From Sva-07 sp963715285 (lineage in GTDB: Bacteria > Actinomycetota > Acidimicrobiia > Acidimicrobiales > Ilumatobacteraceae): a stretch of 64,000 nt of DNA. The notes under the pieces were generated by a model, which saw only the letters and a program-made list of their open reading frames with translations, was not told the origin of the DNA and did no database searches. This document shows, one piece after another, positions 56,099 to 64,000 of the stretch. The position numbers and the translations under genes were made by a program. The stretch is taken from positions 62,001 to 126,000 of the forward strand of contig CAVQRU010000009.1 of the NCBI GenBank assembly GCA_963715285.1. Reading direction: 5' to 3'. Positions within the stretch are counted from its first letter, which is position 1, and each line of letters begins with the position of its first letter.

Positions 56099-58804
56099 GC
56101 GGGCATTTCGTTGCTCCTGGTCGAGCAACGTGAGCCACGCAGCCGCGACGAACAGCCAGATCGCCGACACGTTCACGCCGGCACCGAGACCCTCGGTGGT
56201 GATGCTGTTGACGAGCATCGCGGTGAACAGCCCGAGCAGCACCAGGTGGTCCGATCGTGCGGTGCCCGTGGCGCCGGCCAACAGGACCGGTGATCGGCGT
56301 TCGCTCCTGCGCAGGCGACCGAGCACCACGAGGCATCCGACGATCAGGGCGACCCACCAGATCAAGCCCGCGAGCCCGACATCGATCATCACGTTGATCG
56401 CGGCGTTGTGGGCGCCGCCCAGTCCGGTCTCGTCGAAGAAGACACCCTTCGCCGAGTTGAAGCCGAGGCCGAACAGCGGACGCTGGAGGAACGACTCCCA
56501 CGCGAGCGACCAGATCTCGGTGCGGCGGTTGAACGTGCCGATCTGGTCGACGGTCTCACCGCGAGTCAGGAACTCGAGGACCGGTCGCCCGAAGGCGAGC
56601 GCCAGGGCGCCACCGATCACCAGGCTGCCGAGCACCAGTTCGGGCTTCATCCGGCGGCCCGAGGACAGCCAGGCCATCACGGCGATGGCGACGAGTGCAC
56701 CACCGATCGATCCTCGGGTGCGCGTCAGGAGCAGGAAGACCAGGTGGACCAGGAACAGGCTTCCGTAGGCCCATCGAGGCCACGGGAGGCGACGTCGCCC
56801 TGCCGTGAGCCAGAGGCCGAAGAGCAGTGGCACCGAGAGGGCGAGCATCGATCCGGCGCTGACACTGTGCACCGACAGCCAGGTGAAGCGACCTTCCTGG
56901 GGACCGGTCGTCGGCGCGACGTATGCCAGCCCGGCTGCGATCGAGACGGTCAGGAGCACGATCCAGCCGTGCAGGAACCGGCCGATCGTCACGAGGTTGC
57001 CCTGGCTGGCGAGCAACTGCACCACGGTGGCGATGATCACGAGCTGGACCGCACGGGCCAGTGCGAGCATCGGGAAACTCGAGTAGAGCGAGCTGACCGC
57101 CGTCGTGAGGACGTAGCCCCACATGATCATCATCAGCGGCTGGAGCCGCGGTCTGCTCGGGACCAGCCGCCAGATCGCCCACAGTCCGACCAGGGCGTAC
57201 ACGAGCAGCTCGATGGCGATCATCGGGTCGATCGATCCGGACAGCAGGTCGTCGATGCTGCGTCGACGGATCTTCCATTCGGTGGCCACGATCATCAGCA
57301 GCGGAACGACCCACAGCAGTTCGCGATGCCAGTCGATGCCGTTGCGGCGCCGTGGTCGAGACGCCGGCGTACGGACCCGCGTGGATGGTCCCGCGGGACG
57401 CTGGCGTGCGGGCCGCTGGGGTGGAGGAGGCGGCGCAGGCGACCGTGCGTCGTCGGGGGACCATCGCCAGTGGGCCGGAGCGATCGGTGGCGGCGGCACG
57501 ATGCCGGCCAACGTGCCGGCCAACGTGTCGGGGGACGTGTCGAGCGCCTCATCGGGCACATCGTCGAGCGCAACGGGCGCAGGCTCGCGGTGCAGCGCCC
57601 GCACGAGGAGTGCTGCACCGACGAACGCGCCGGCCGCGAGCCCGGCGGGCACTGCGGCGACGAAGCCGGCAACGGCGAGCAGCGAGGCAGCGGCGACGCC
57701 GATCGCCGCATCGACGGCGCGGATCGCGAAGGTGCGCCGGGAGTGTCCGAGCGCGACCATCGCGCTGCCGGCCGGTACGCCGACGCCGAACGCGACCGAG
57801 AAGCTGATCCACGACACGACCGCTCCCGTGCTCACGTCCGTGTCACCGTTCGTCAGGGTGTCGAGGAGCACGTCTCGGAGCAGCACGGCGACCACGCCGT
57901 AGGCGCCGGCCAGCGCGCCGACCACGAACATCGCCCGTCGGATCGTCGGCCGGAAGGGCGCGCCTCGTCGCACCTGGTTCGCGTAGGTGGGCAGGAGATA
58001 CACCCCGGCGCCGTTGACGACCGTCAGGACCGGGGCGATCAGCAGCCGGGCCGCCTCCAGCGCACCGAGCGCGGCGAAGCCTGCGGTCGCGGCGACGACC
58101 GCCCGCACAACGGCCATGGTCCCCGGCCGCAGGCCGACCTGGACGGCGCGCCACCCGGCGAACGACGCCAGTTCCCGCATCCGTGACGGTTCGACGGGCC
58201 CGCGAACCAGTTCGATGCGGGGGAGCTGCACCACCGCGAGCCCGATCGCGACGGTGCCACCAGCGAGCAACGAGAGGATCATGGTCTCGATGGTCACGTC
58301 GTTGCCCGACGCGATCACGATGGCGACCAGGCCGAGTGACCCGACCGCGAATGCACTGTCGTTGGCGACGAGGCTCCAGAACTCGCGTCGAGCGATGAGG
58401 ATCCGACGACAGGTCTCCTCGAGCGACCATGCGACCGAGGCCAGCGCGAACAGCGCAGCGGCGGTTCCGTCGACGCCGTCGATCTGGATCGCGATCACCG
58501 AGGTGGTGAGCGCGATGAGCCCAACTGCGACCCACTGTGACTGGAACAGCGCACGCCTGATGCCCGGGTCGAATCGATCGAGGACCGTCAGCGAATCGCC
58601 GATCCAGCCGGTCTGGACCGAGTTGACGGTGATCAGCACGCCGAGCAGGAGGCTGAAGACACCGAGGCCGGCGGCGCCGAGTTCGCGGAGGGCGACGAGC
58701 GACAGGAGGAGGCTCGAGCCGGCGACGATCAGCTGCGAGACGATCGCGCCGAGCGGGCGCCGCGCCCGCAACCCGCCGGTGGACCTCACGGCGGGCATCG
58801 TCAC
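56036..58804 (-). CDS. Polysaccharide flippase fused to O-antigen ligase/polymerase domain
   Basis: This 922-residue membrane protein has two parts. Residues 1 to about 425 form a Wzx-like flippase of the MOP superfamily (LGAIVSQLIVAGSSLLLSLV, about twelve helices). A Pro/Arg-rich cytoplasmic linker follows (about 430-490, PPPPIAPAHWRWSPDD). Residues about 495 to 900 form an O-antigen ligase/Wzy-like domain with about ten helices and the signature GFNSAKGVFFDE with AHNAAINVMIDVGLAGLIWW. It would both move and polymerise or ligate lipid-linked sugars. GTG start overlaps the stop of the upstream gene (GTGA). Confidence 0.88.
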   Translation of the reverse strand: MTMPAVRSTGGLRARRPLGAIVSQLIVAGSSLLLSLVALRELGAAGLGVFSLLLGVLITVNSVQTGWIGDSLTVLDRFDPGIRRALFQSQWVAVGLIALTTSVIAIQIDGVDGTAAALFALASVAWSLEETCRRILIARREFWSLVANDSAFAVGSLGLVAIVIASGNDVTIETMILSLLAGGTVAIGLAVVQLPRIELVRGPVEPSRMRELASFAGWRAVQVGLRPGTMAVVRAVVAATAGFAALGALEAARLLIAPVLTVVNGAGVYLLPTYANQVRRGAPFRPTIRRAMFVVGALAGAYGVVAVLLRDVLLDTLTNGDTDVSTGAVVSWISFSVAFGVGVPAGSAMVALGHSRRTFAIRAVDAAIGVAAASLLAVAGFVAAVPAGLAAGAFVGAALLVRALHREPAPVALDDVPDEALDTSPDTLAGTLAGIVPPPPIAPAHWRWSPDDARSPAPPPPPQRPARQRPAGPSTRVRTPASRPRRRNGIDWHRELLWVVPLLMIVATEWKIRRRSIDDLLSGSIDPMIAIELLVYALVGLWAIWRLVPSRPRLQPLMMIMWGYVLTTAVSSLYSSFPMLALARAVQLVIIATVVQLLASQGNLVTIGRFLHGWIVLLTVSIAAGLAYVAPTTGPQEGRFTWLSVHSVSAGSMLALSVPLLFGLWLTAGRRRLPWPRWAYGSLFLVHLVFLLLTRTRGSIGGALVAIAVMAWLSSGRRMKPELVLGSLVIGGALALAFGRPVLEFLTRGETVDQIGTFNRRTEIWSLAWESFLQRPLFGLGFNSAKGVFFDETGLGGAHNAAINVMIDVGLAGLIWWVALIVGCLVVLGRLRRSERRSPVLLAGATGTARSDHLVLLGLFTAMLVNSITTEGLGAGVNVSAIWLFVAAAWLTLLDQEQRNARSARERELTGEVRDRELEALA

Positions 58805-60243
58805 CGTCCGGGGTCGTGGGCCCGGTGGTCGTACACGACACCGACGAGGTCGGCCCGCAGCACGTCGAGTCGTTGCCGAACGATGTCGAGATCGCGGGCA
58901 TCGGCACCGCGCTCGACGATGAGGACCACACCGTCGGAATCACCGGCCAACGCCGACCCGTCGGCGACCGAGAGCAGCGGCGGGACGTCGAGGAGCACGA
59001 GCTGGTAGCGGTCGTGCAGGGCATGCATCGTCGCTCGGGCGGCCTGGGACCGGAAGAGTCCGGCCGGATCGTCGACCGCTCGACCACCGACCAGGAGATC
59101 CAGGGTGGCTTCGCCGCCCACACCGATCGTGCGACGTACGTCGTCGATGGTGGTCAGGCCCGCCAACAGCTCGGTGAACCCGCCGACGGCGTGGTCGAAC
59201 CCGAAGAGGCGACTGATCCTCCGATCGTGGAGGTTTGCGTCGACGATCAGCACGCTGCGACCCTCGCGGGCCGCCGCCACGGCGAGGCGGGCCACGGTCT
59301 CGGCAGCGTGCTGGCTCGGCGTTGCGGTCGCGGCCAGGATCACACCGCCGTCGGGGTGCACGGCGCCGAGACTGGTGGCGAGGAGTTGGTAGGCGGCGCC
59401 GGGGGGCGTGGTCGGCTCGAAGCGCTGTGCCGGGGCCTCGGTCACCTCGCCGAGCAGTGGCGCATCGAGGCTGGCGGTCGCATCGGAACTCGTCGTCACC
59501 ACCGGCCGGCGGCCGGCGCGGAACCACGCGATGATCGCAGTGGCGAATGCTGCGAAGAGCAGCGCTGCGATCGTGTACTGCAGCGCCGGCAGGATGCGGG
59601 AGTCCTCGTCGACCTTGGCCGGCTCGACGAACTCGACGCCGTTGCCGAGCAGTGCCGCCTCGGAGCGCACCTCGGCGATCTGCAGGTCGATCTGGTCGAT
59701 CGTGCTCTGCCCGCCGCTCTCCTCGACGAGGCGATCTCGTTCGGAGAGGAAGGCGTCGACGGTCGCATCGGCGCGCGCGATCGTGTCCCGCTCGGTCAGC
59801 GCCAGATAGGCGGCAACCACTTCATCGCAGATCCGCAGTGCTCGTTCCTCGCTGTCGGCAGTGCAGTCGATCCGGACGTCGGAACTCGACGTCGTCCCGG
59901 TGACCACGACGTCGTCGACGGACTCCACCGTCTCCCCGTCGATCGCGGCGGCTACCGCTTCGTGGACTTCGGCCGAGTCGGCGAACTCGGCTCGCTGGCG
60001 GGCGTAGCGGTCGAGGTCGGTCGGCGTGCTGGAACCGTCGCGGAACACCGGGGTGCCGCGAGGGTCGGTCAGGTACAGCGTCGTCGAGGCGGTGGACGTG
60101 CCCGACGTGGCGAGGACGAAGAGACCGGCGAGGAGCCCGATCACGATCGTCACCGGTACGGTCCAGGCGCGGAACCGCCAGAACGCCTCCAGCGGGCCGA
60201 TGGTCGACGTCTCGGCGATCGGGGTGCTCACGACAGCGCCCAC
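58801..60243 (-). CDS. Wzz-type chain-length protein with degenerate BY-kinase domain
   Basis: This 480-residue protein has a Wzz domain with membrane helices near residues 28-47 and 220-243. A cytoplasmic domain of the bacterial tyrosine-kinase type follows. Walker A' (VLIVDANLHDR) and Walker B (LVLLDVPPLLSVAD) are present. The P-loop reads AATATPSQHAAETVARLA and lacks the GKST that binds ATP phosphate. No Tyr cluster closes the C-terminus. It probably controls chain length or export without kinase activity. GTG 60243 is used; GTG 60231 is possible. It is the first gene of a unit with the flippase-polymerase fusion. Confidence 0.85.
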   Translation of the reverse strand: MGAVVSTPIAETSTIGPLEAFWRFRAWTVPVTIVIGLLAGLFVLATSGTSTASTTLYLTDPRGTPVFRDGSSTPTDLDRYARQRAEFADSAEVHEAVAAAIDGETVESVDDVVVTGTTSSSDVRIDCTADSEERALRICDEVVAAYLALTERDTIARADATVDAFLSERDRLVEESGGQSTIDQIDLQIAEVRSEAALLGNGVEFVEPAKVDEDSRILPALQYTIAALLFAAFATAIIAWFRAGRRPVVTTSSDATASLDAPLLGEVTEAPAQRFEPTTPPGAAYQLLATSLGAVHPDGGVILAATATPSQHAAETVARLAVAAAREGRSVLIVDANLHDRRISRLFGFDHAVGGFTELLAGLTTIDDVRRTIGVGGEATLDLLVGGRAVDDPAGLFRSQAARATMHALHDRYQLVLLDVPPLLSVADGSALAGDSDGVVLIVERGADARDLDIVRQRLDVLRADLVGVVYDHRAHDPGR

Positions 60244-60382
60244 CCCGCCGCGTCGAGGGCCGCGCTACGACGGTCGGGACGCGGATGCACCTGGATCACG
60301 TCCAGTTCATCGGACCTGCGGCGCGCCCGCTTGAGCATTCGTTGAACCTGCTCACTCGTTGTTCACGCTGGGACACACCGAA

Positions 60383-60431
60383 ACCACACAGAGTGTGGTA
60401 TTTCACCGGATCTTGACCACGTTTGGTGGTC
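60383..60431. promoter_or_regulatory. Two palindromes in the divergent gap between Wzz and surface-protein genes
   Basis: ACCACACAGAGTGTGGT (60383-60399) is a perfect 7-3-7 inverted repeat. GACCACGTTTGGTGGTC (60415-60431) is a 6-5-6 inverted repeat. Both contain CCAC/GTGG half-sites and lie in the 258-bp gap between the divergent starts at 60243 and 60502. They may be two sites for one regulator. I see nothing else in the gap beyond expected promoters. Confidence 0.4.
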
Positions 60432-60501
60432 GTGCGAGGGTCCCGTCTCGTACTGTCGTCGGTGCAACATCAACCGGTGAGTCCTGGCGGAAAGAGAACG
60501 T

Positions 60502-63500
60502 ATGCGGCGGTACGACGAACTCGAGGGAACTCTCCGGACGCGGTCAGGGATCGGGCGGCGGGCCCGATCCCTGACCGCTCTGCTCGCCCTGTCCGCACTC
60601 GGTGCGGGTGCTGCAATCGTCGCAACGGTGTCCGACGCGGTCGCCGTCGAACCGACCGCTGCATCGGGACCCGGGTCCGGCGCCACGGCCGGTGACGCCG
60701 CCGCCTCGTGCTGGGAGATCAAGCAGCTTCATCCCACCAGCCCCGACGGGATCTACTGGATCCGCACCGACACCCTCGTGCGGCCGGAGCAGTTCTACTG
60801 CGACATGACCACCGACGGCGGCGGTTGGGTGATGATCGGCCGCGGCCGCGAAGGGTGGACGTTCCGCGACTACGGGCAGTCGACGGCCAAGCGACTGCGC
60901 GAAACGATCGACGGCACCGATGCGTTCTCGCCGGCAGCACTCTCGGCGGACACGATCGACGGGCTGCTGGACGGTGGCGCGGTCAGTGACCTCGCCGACG
61001 GACTCCGGGTACGCCGTGCCACCAACAAGGACGGAACCTCCTGGCAGGACCTCCGATGGAACTTCCTCGACCTCGGTGCGTGGTCGTGGGCGCTCGGGGG
61101 CGGTCACCGTCTCGAATCGTGGTCGATCGACGGCGCGGCCGGGACCGGATCGAACACCAAGGATTCGTCGATCAGGATGTGGGGGGAAGTCGGCGACGGC
61201 AACCGTGGCGGCAACGACCTCGGCGGCTGGTACACGTTCCCGTGGAGCGGCCACGGCCGTCAGGCCGGGTTCTCCTACCGTGGTCTCGTCGACGGTGACG
61301 TCAACGACACGTCCCACCTGTGGGAGAACAACAACGAACGCCAGGCGATTCCGTTCACCCAGCTGTTCATCCGACCCACCGTCACGACGACGCCACCGGC
61401 GCCGGTCCCCGACGACGGGCTCGGCGCAGTGACGCTCACACCCGGGCTCGACGATCGCCCGGTCGAGATCGCCGGCGGCGTGCGCGGTGTCCTGAAGACC
61501 GGCGACTCCGAGCCCCAGCTGGACACGCCGGTGCTCGCCATCACCACCATCGGCGACCGCGTGTACGTCGGCGGCAAGTTCGCCCAGGTTCGCGACGCCG
61601 CGAGTGGCGACCTGGTCGACCATCGCTCCCTCGCCGCCTTCGACCGGACCACGGGCGCATGGATCAGCGACTTCCGTCCGCAACTCGACGGCGCCGTCTG
61701 GGACCTCGACACCGTCGGTGGTCGCCTGATCGTCGCCGGTCAGTTCACGAACGTCGACGGGATGCCCGGCACGAGCGGGCTCGCAGCGCTCGATCCGATC
61801 ACCGGGGCCGTCGATCCGACATGGAGCGCCTCGCTCTCCGTCAGTGGCACGACGCAGCGGCCGATCGCGCGCACGATCGATGTCGAGGGCGACTGGATCT
61901 ACGTCGGCGGCAACTTCACCCGAATCGCCGGCGCGAGCCGGACGCTCTCGGCCGGACGCCTGGCACGGGTCTCCGTCTCGAACGGTGACCCCGACAGAGC
62001 GTTCCGCCCGAACGTCGACGGCATCCCCTACGACGTCGACGCGGCGAACGGCAAGGTCCAGTTCGTCGGCTACCTGAGCGGCGTCAACGGCGTCGCCCGC
62101 CAGGGCGTCGGGACGCTCGACGCGGCCGACGGATCGATCGTCGGCGGCCTCGCCGAGCCGCTGTGGACCACGAGCAACACGAGGCGCCGCTACCAGCAGG
62201 CCGTCCTCTCGGTCGGATCGGAAGTCTGGCAGGGCGGCTCCGAACACAACGTCCACGTGTACCGGGAGAGCGACTACGGACTGCTGAAGTCGTTCGTCAC
62301 CCATGACCGCGGCGGCGACACCCAGGTGTTCGCGCGAGCCGGCGACACGGTGATGCAGGGCAGTCACGCCAACGCGTGGATCTATCGCGACGCCACGAGC
62401 TGGCCGTCGACGGACAACTACTCGAGGGTCGACATCTACAACTGGATCGGTGCCTTCGACGCCGCCACCCACGAGTACGACGACGACTTCGTGCCCGGTC
62501 TGCGGTCCGCGTACTCCGAGGGTGCCTGGGCCCTGCACACCGACGTCGACGGTTGCGTCTGGTTCGGCGGCGACTTCCTCGGGGGGCCGTACGTGAACGG
62601 CCAACGTCAGTACCTGGAGAGCTTCTCCAAGTTCTGCCCACGTGACGTCGTGGCTCCGACCGTACCCGCCTCGCCGATCGCCACGGTCCGTGCAGCCGGT
62701 GGCGTCCGCGTGAGCTGGACGCCGTCGATCGACGAGTCGCCCGGATACGTCGGCTACGAGGTGCTCCGCAACGACCGCGTCGTCAGCCCGCTCGTCTACG
62801 GCACCAGCTTCGTGGACACCACCGGATCACCGGCCGATCGGTACTTCGTCCGTGCCGTCGACCCGGCCGGGAACCGCTCGGCGACCTCGGCGGTGTTCCG
62901 TGCCGCCGACAACCTGAGGCCGACCGTCCCGACGGACCTCGCCGCGCAGGTGGAAGCCGACCGTTCGGTCACGTTGACCTGGACGGCCTCGACCGACGAC
63001 GTCGCCGTCGCCAACTACCGCGTGCTCGACACCGGCGCCGAGGTCGTGCTCGTTCCCGGCGACCTGACGACGGTCAACCTTCCCGGTCTCACTCGTGGCG
63101 TCCACTGGTTCCAGCTCCAGGCGATCGACAACGCCGGCAACGAGTCGGCGAAGACGGCATCGGTGCGCATCGAGCTCGACGGTGGCGACGTGGTCGCCCC
63201 CTCGGTGCCGACCGATCTGGTCGTGGAGCCCAACCCGGTGCCGGTCACGCTGTCGGTGACGTGGAGTCCGTCGACCGACGACGTCGGGGTTGCCGAGTAC
63301 TCGGTGTACCGGAACGGTGCGCTGGTCGTGACGGTCGAATCGGACGTGACCAGTGTCGAACTCGACCTTGGCTACGGCGATCACTACATCCAGATCGCCG
63401 CCCGCGACGCGGCCGGCAACGTGTCGGCCCGTACCGAGTCGGTGCTCGGGCGCCTCGTCGCTGCGGACACGTCGGCGCCGACGGTGCCGACCGACGTCGC

Positions 63501-64000
63501 CGCAACCCTCGACGAGGCGACGGGCCTCGTCACGGTGACGTGGGGTGCATCGACCGACCCGTCGGGGGTCGCGTCGTACACGGTGTACCGCAACGGCATC
63601 GAGGTCGCGACGGTGCCCGGCGACGCCACGACGACCACACTCGACCTGGGCGAAGGGAGTCACCAGTTGCAGGTCTCCGCAATCGACACCGTCGGCAACG
63701 AGTCCGCAGCGACGCCTTCCGTGCTCGTGGAGATCGCGGCACCTCCGGTCGCGGACACGTCGAGGCCGTCGACGCCACGCGATCTGACGACCACGGTGCT
63801 GGCGGACGACACCATCGACGCCACCTGGTCGGCGTCGCGGGACAACGTCGGCGTGGCCGCCTACGTGATCACCCGCAACGCGGTCGAGGTGGCTCGCGTG
63901 TCGGGCGATCGGACCACGGTCAACCTGGCGCTCGGCTACGGCACCCACTACATCCAGGTGCAGGCCTTCGATGCCGCGGGCAACTCGTCGTACCGGACAC
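60502..64000 (+). CDS. Large secreted protein: GGGW fibrinogen-like domain, beta-propeller-like region, FN3 repeats (runs off window)
   Basis: At least 1,166 residues, open to the window end. A signal peptide (SLTALLALSALGAGAAIVAT) is followed by a bacterial fibrinogen-like domain (SCWEIKQLHPTSPDGIYWI, YCDMTTDGGGWVMIGRGREG). A propeller-like repeat region comes next (VLAITTIGDRVYVGGKFAQV, WIYVGGNFTRIAG). Then come at least five fibronectin type III repeats of about 90 residues starting near 62640, each with APTVPxD and DxAGNxS motifs. It is expected on the cell surface or secreted, with adhesion or carbohydrate binding as likely role. GGAAAGAG precedes the ATG. It stands next to the polysaccharide genes. 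Confidence 0.85.
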   Translation, partial: MRRYDELEGTLRTRSGIGRRARSLTALLALSALGAGAAIVATVSDAVAVEPTAASGPGSGATAGDAAASCWEIKQLHPTSPDGIYWIRTDTLVRPEQFYCDMTTDGGGWVMIGRGREGWTFRDYGQSTAKRLRETIDGTDAFSPAALSADTIDGLLDGGAVSDLADGLRVRRATNKDGTSWQDLRWNFLDLGAWSWALGGGHRLESWSIDGAAGTGSNTKDSSIRMWGEVGDGNRGGNDLGGWYTFPWSGHGRQAGFSYRGLVDGDVNDTSHLWENNNERQAIPFTQLFIRPTVTTTPPAPVPDDGLGAVTLTPGLDDRPVEIAGGVRGVLKTGDSEPQLDTPVLAITTIGDRVYVGGKFAQVRDAASGDLVDHRSLAAFDRTTGAWISDFRPQLDGAVWDLDTVGGRLIVAGQFTNVDGMPGTSGLAALDPITGAVDPTWSASLSVSGTTQRPIARTIDVEGDWIYVGGNFTRIAGASRTLSAGRLARVSVSNGDPDRAFRPNVDGIPYDVDAANGKVQFVGYLSGVNGVARQGVGTLDAADGSIVGGLAEPLWTTSNTRRRYQQAVLSVGSEVWQGGSEHNVHVYRESDYGLLKSFVTHDRGGDTQVFARAGDTVMQGSHANAWIYRDATSWPSTDNYSRVDIYNWIGAFDAATHEYDDDFVPGLRSAYSEGAWALHTDVDGCVWFGGDFLGGPYVNGQRQYLESFSKFCPRDVVAPTVPASPIATVRAAGGVRVSWTPSIDESPGYVGYEVLRNDRVVSPLVYGTSFVDTTGSPADRYFVRAVDPAGNRSATSAVFRAADNLRPTVPTDLAAQVEADRSVTLTWTASTDDVAVANYRVLDTGAEVVLVPGDLTTVNLPGLTRGVHWFQLQAIDNAGNESAKTASVRIELDGGDVVAPSVPTDLVVEPNPVPVTLSVTWSPSTDDVGVAEYSVYRNGALVVTVESDVTSVELDLGYGDHYIQIAARDAAGNVSARTESVLGRLVAADTSAPTVPTDVAATLDEATGLVTVTWGASTDPSGVASYTVYRNGIEVATVPGDATTTTLDLGEGSHQLQVSAIDTVGNESAATPSVLVEIAAPPVADTSRPSTPRDLTTTVLADDTIDATWSASRDNVGVAAYVITRNAVEVARVSGDRTTVNLALGYGTHYIQVQAFDAAGNSSYRT

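Noticed and set aside
60544..62604. Long open frame on the minus strand opposite the surface protein (about 686 codons)
   Set aside because: The translation is low in complexity, rich in Val/Asp/Arg/Gly and has no domain, while the plus strand carries a clear signal peptide, a GGGW domain and FN3 repeats.

Overview
The window reads as chromosomal DNA of a high-GC actinobacterium, most likely of the class Acidimicrobiia (Ilumatobacter-like). This is inferred from the strong G/C bias at third codon positions, frequent GTG starts, and actinobacterial families: a mycothiol-dependent-isomerase-fold protein, DUF6325 proteins, an SCO6745-type protein, an LppX-like protein and a GGGW fibrinogen-like surface protein. 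No tRNA, rRNA, CRISPR array, insertion sequence or phage gene was recognised. No gene-free stretch exceeds 300 bases. Region by region: (1) 1-5.4 kb starts with a DUF2252 remnant read in four successive frames and a SulP transporter whose STAS tail is frame-shifted away. Small stress-type proteins, a lipoprotein hydrolase and a thiolase follow. (2) 5.5-15.9 kb holds an MDMPI-fold protein, a large membrane protein, two DUF6325 genes around a LuxR/MalT-type regulator, and an anaerobic sulfatase-maturating radical SAM enzyme behind a SHOCT membrane protein. Two oxidoreductases close the region. (3) 16.1-20.7 kb is a glycolytic cluster: a tandem-domain phosphofructokinase of eukaryotic layout, a class I aldolase of the FbaB type, and a second phosphofructokinase with the residues of the PPi-dependent type. 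(4) 20.7-29.2 kb contains oxidoreductases, a Baeyer-Villiger-type flavin monooxygenase, a PfkB kinase, two VOC proteins and an alpha/beta hydrolase. (5) 29.2-34.7 kb looks like a membrane/periplasmic redox module: a DUF2231 protein, an MsrQ-like haem membrane protein, an ApbE flavin transferase, secreted low-complexity proteins and a two-component system. A 50-residue Cys-rich protein under a CsoR-type box follows. (6) 34.8-44.3 kb is the most striking region: eight tightly coupled genes (TetR, Cys-type sulfatase, metallo-beta-lactamase hydrolase, haloalkane dehalogenase, SCO6745-like protein, SRPBCC protein, a sulfatase fused to a DJ-1/PfpI domain, and a duplicated DUF1330-like protein). Six of the seven junctions are 4-bp start/stop overlaps. 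It looks like a regulated pathway for an unknown sulfated and/or halogenated substrate, and the maturase at 12-13 kb could supply its formylglycine. A pair of 42-bp palindromes ends the operon. (7) 44.4-53.7 kb has an alkylsulfatase-fold protein with degenerate metal ligands, SDR enzymes, a DUF2855 protein, an RlmI-like methyltransferase, a DUF2207 membrane protein and an MscS channel. (8) 53.8-64 kb is a surface-polysaccharide locus: UDP-glucose dehydrogenase and UDP-xylose synthase on the plus strand. Facing them are a 922-residue flippase fused to an O-antigen-ligase/polymerase domain and a Wzz-type chain-length protein with a P-loop-less kinase domain. A very large secreted adhesin-like protein runs off the window.
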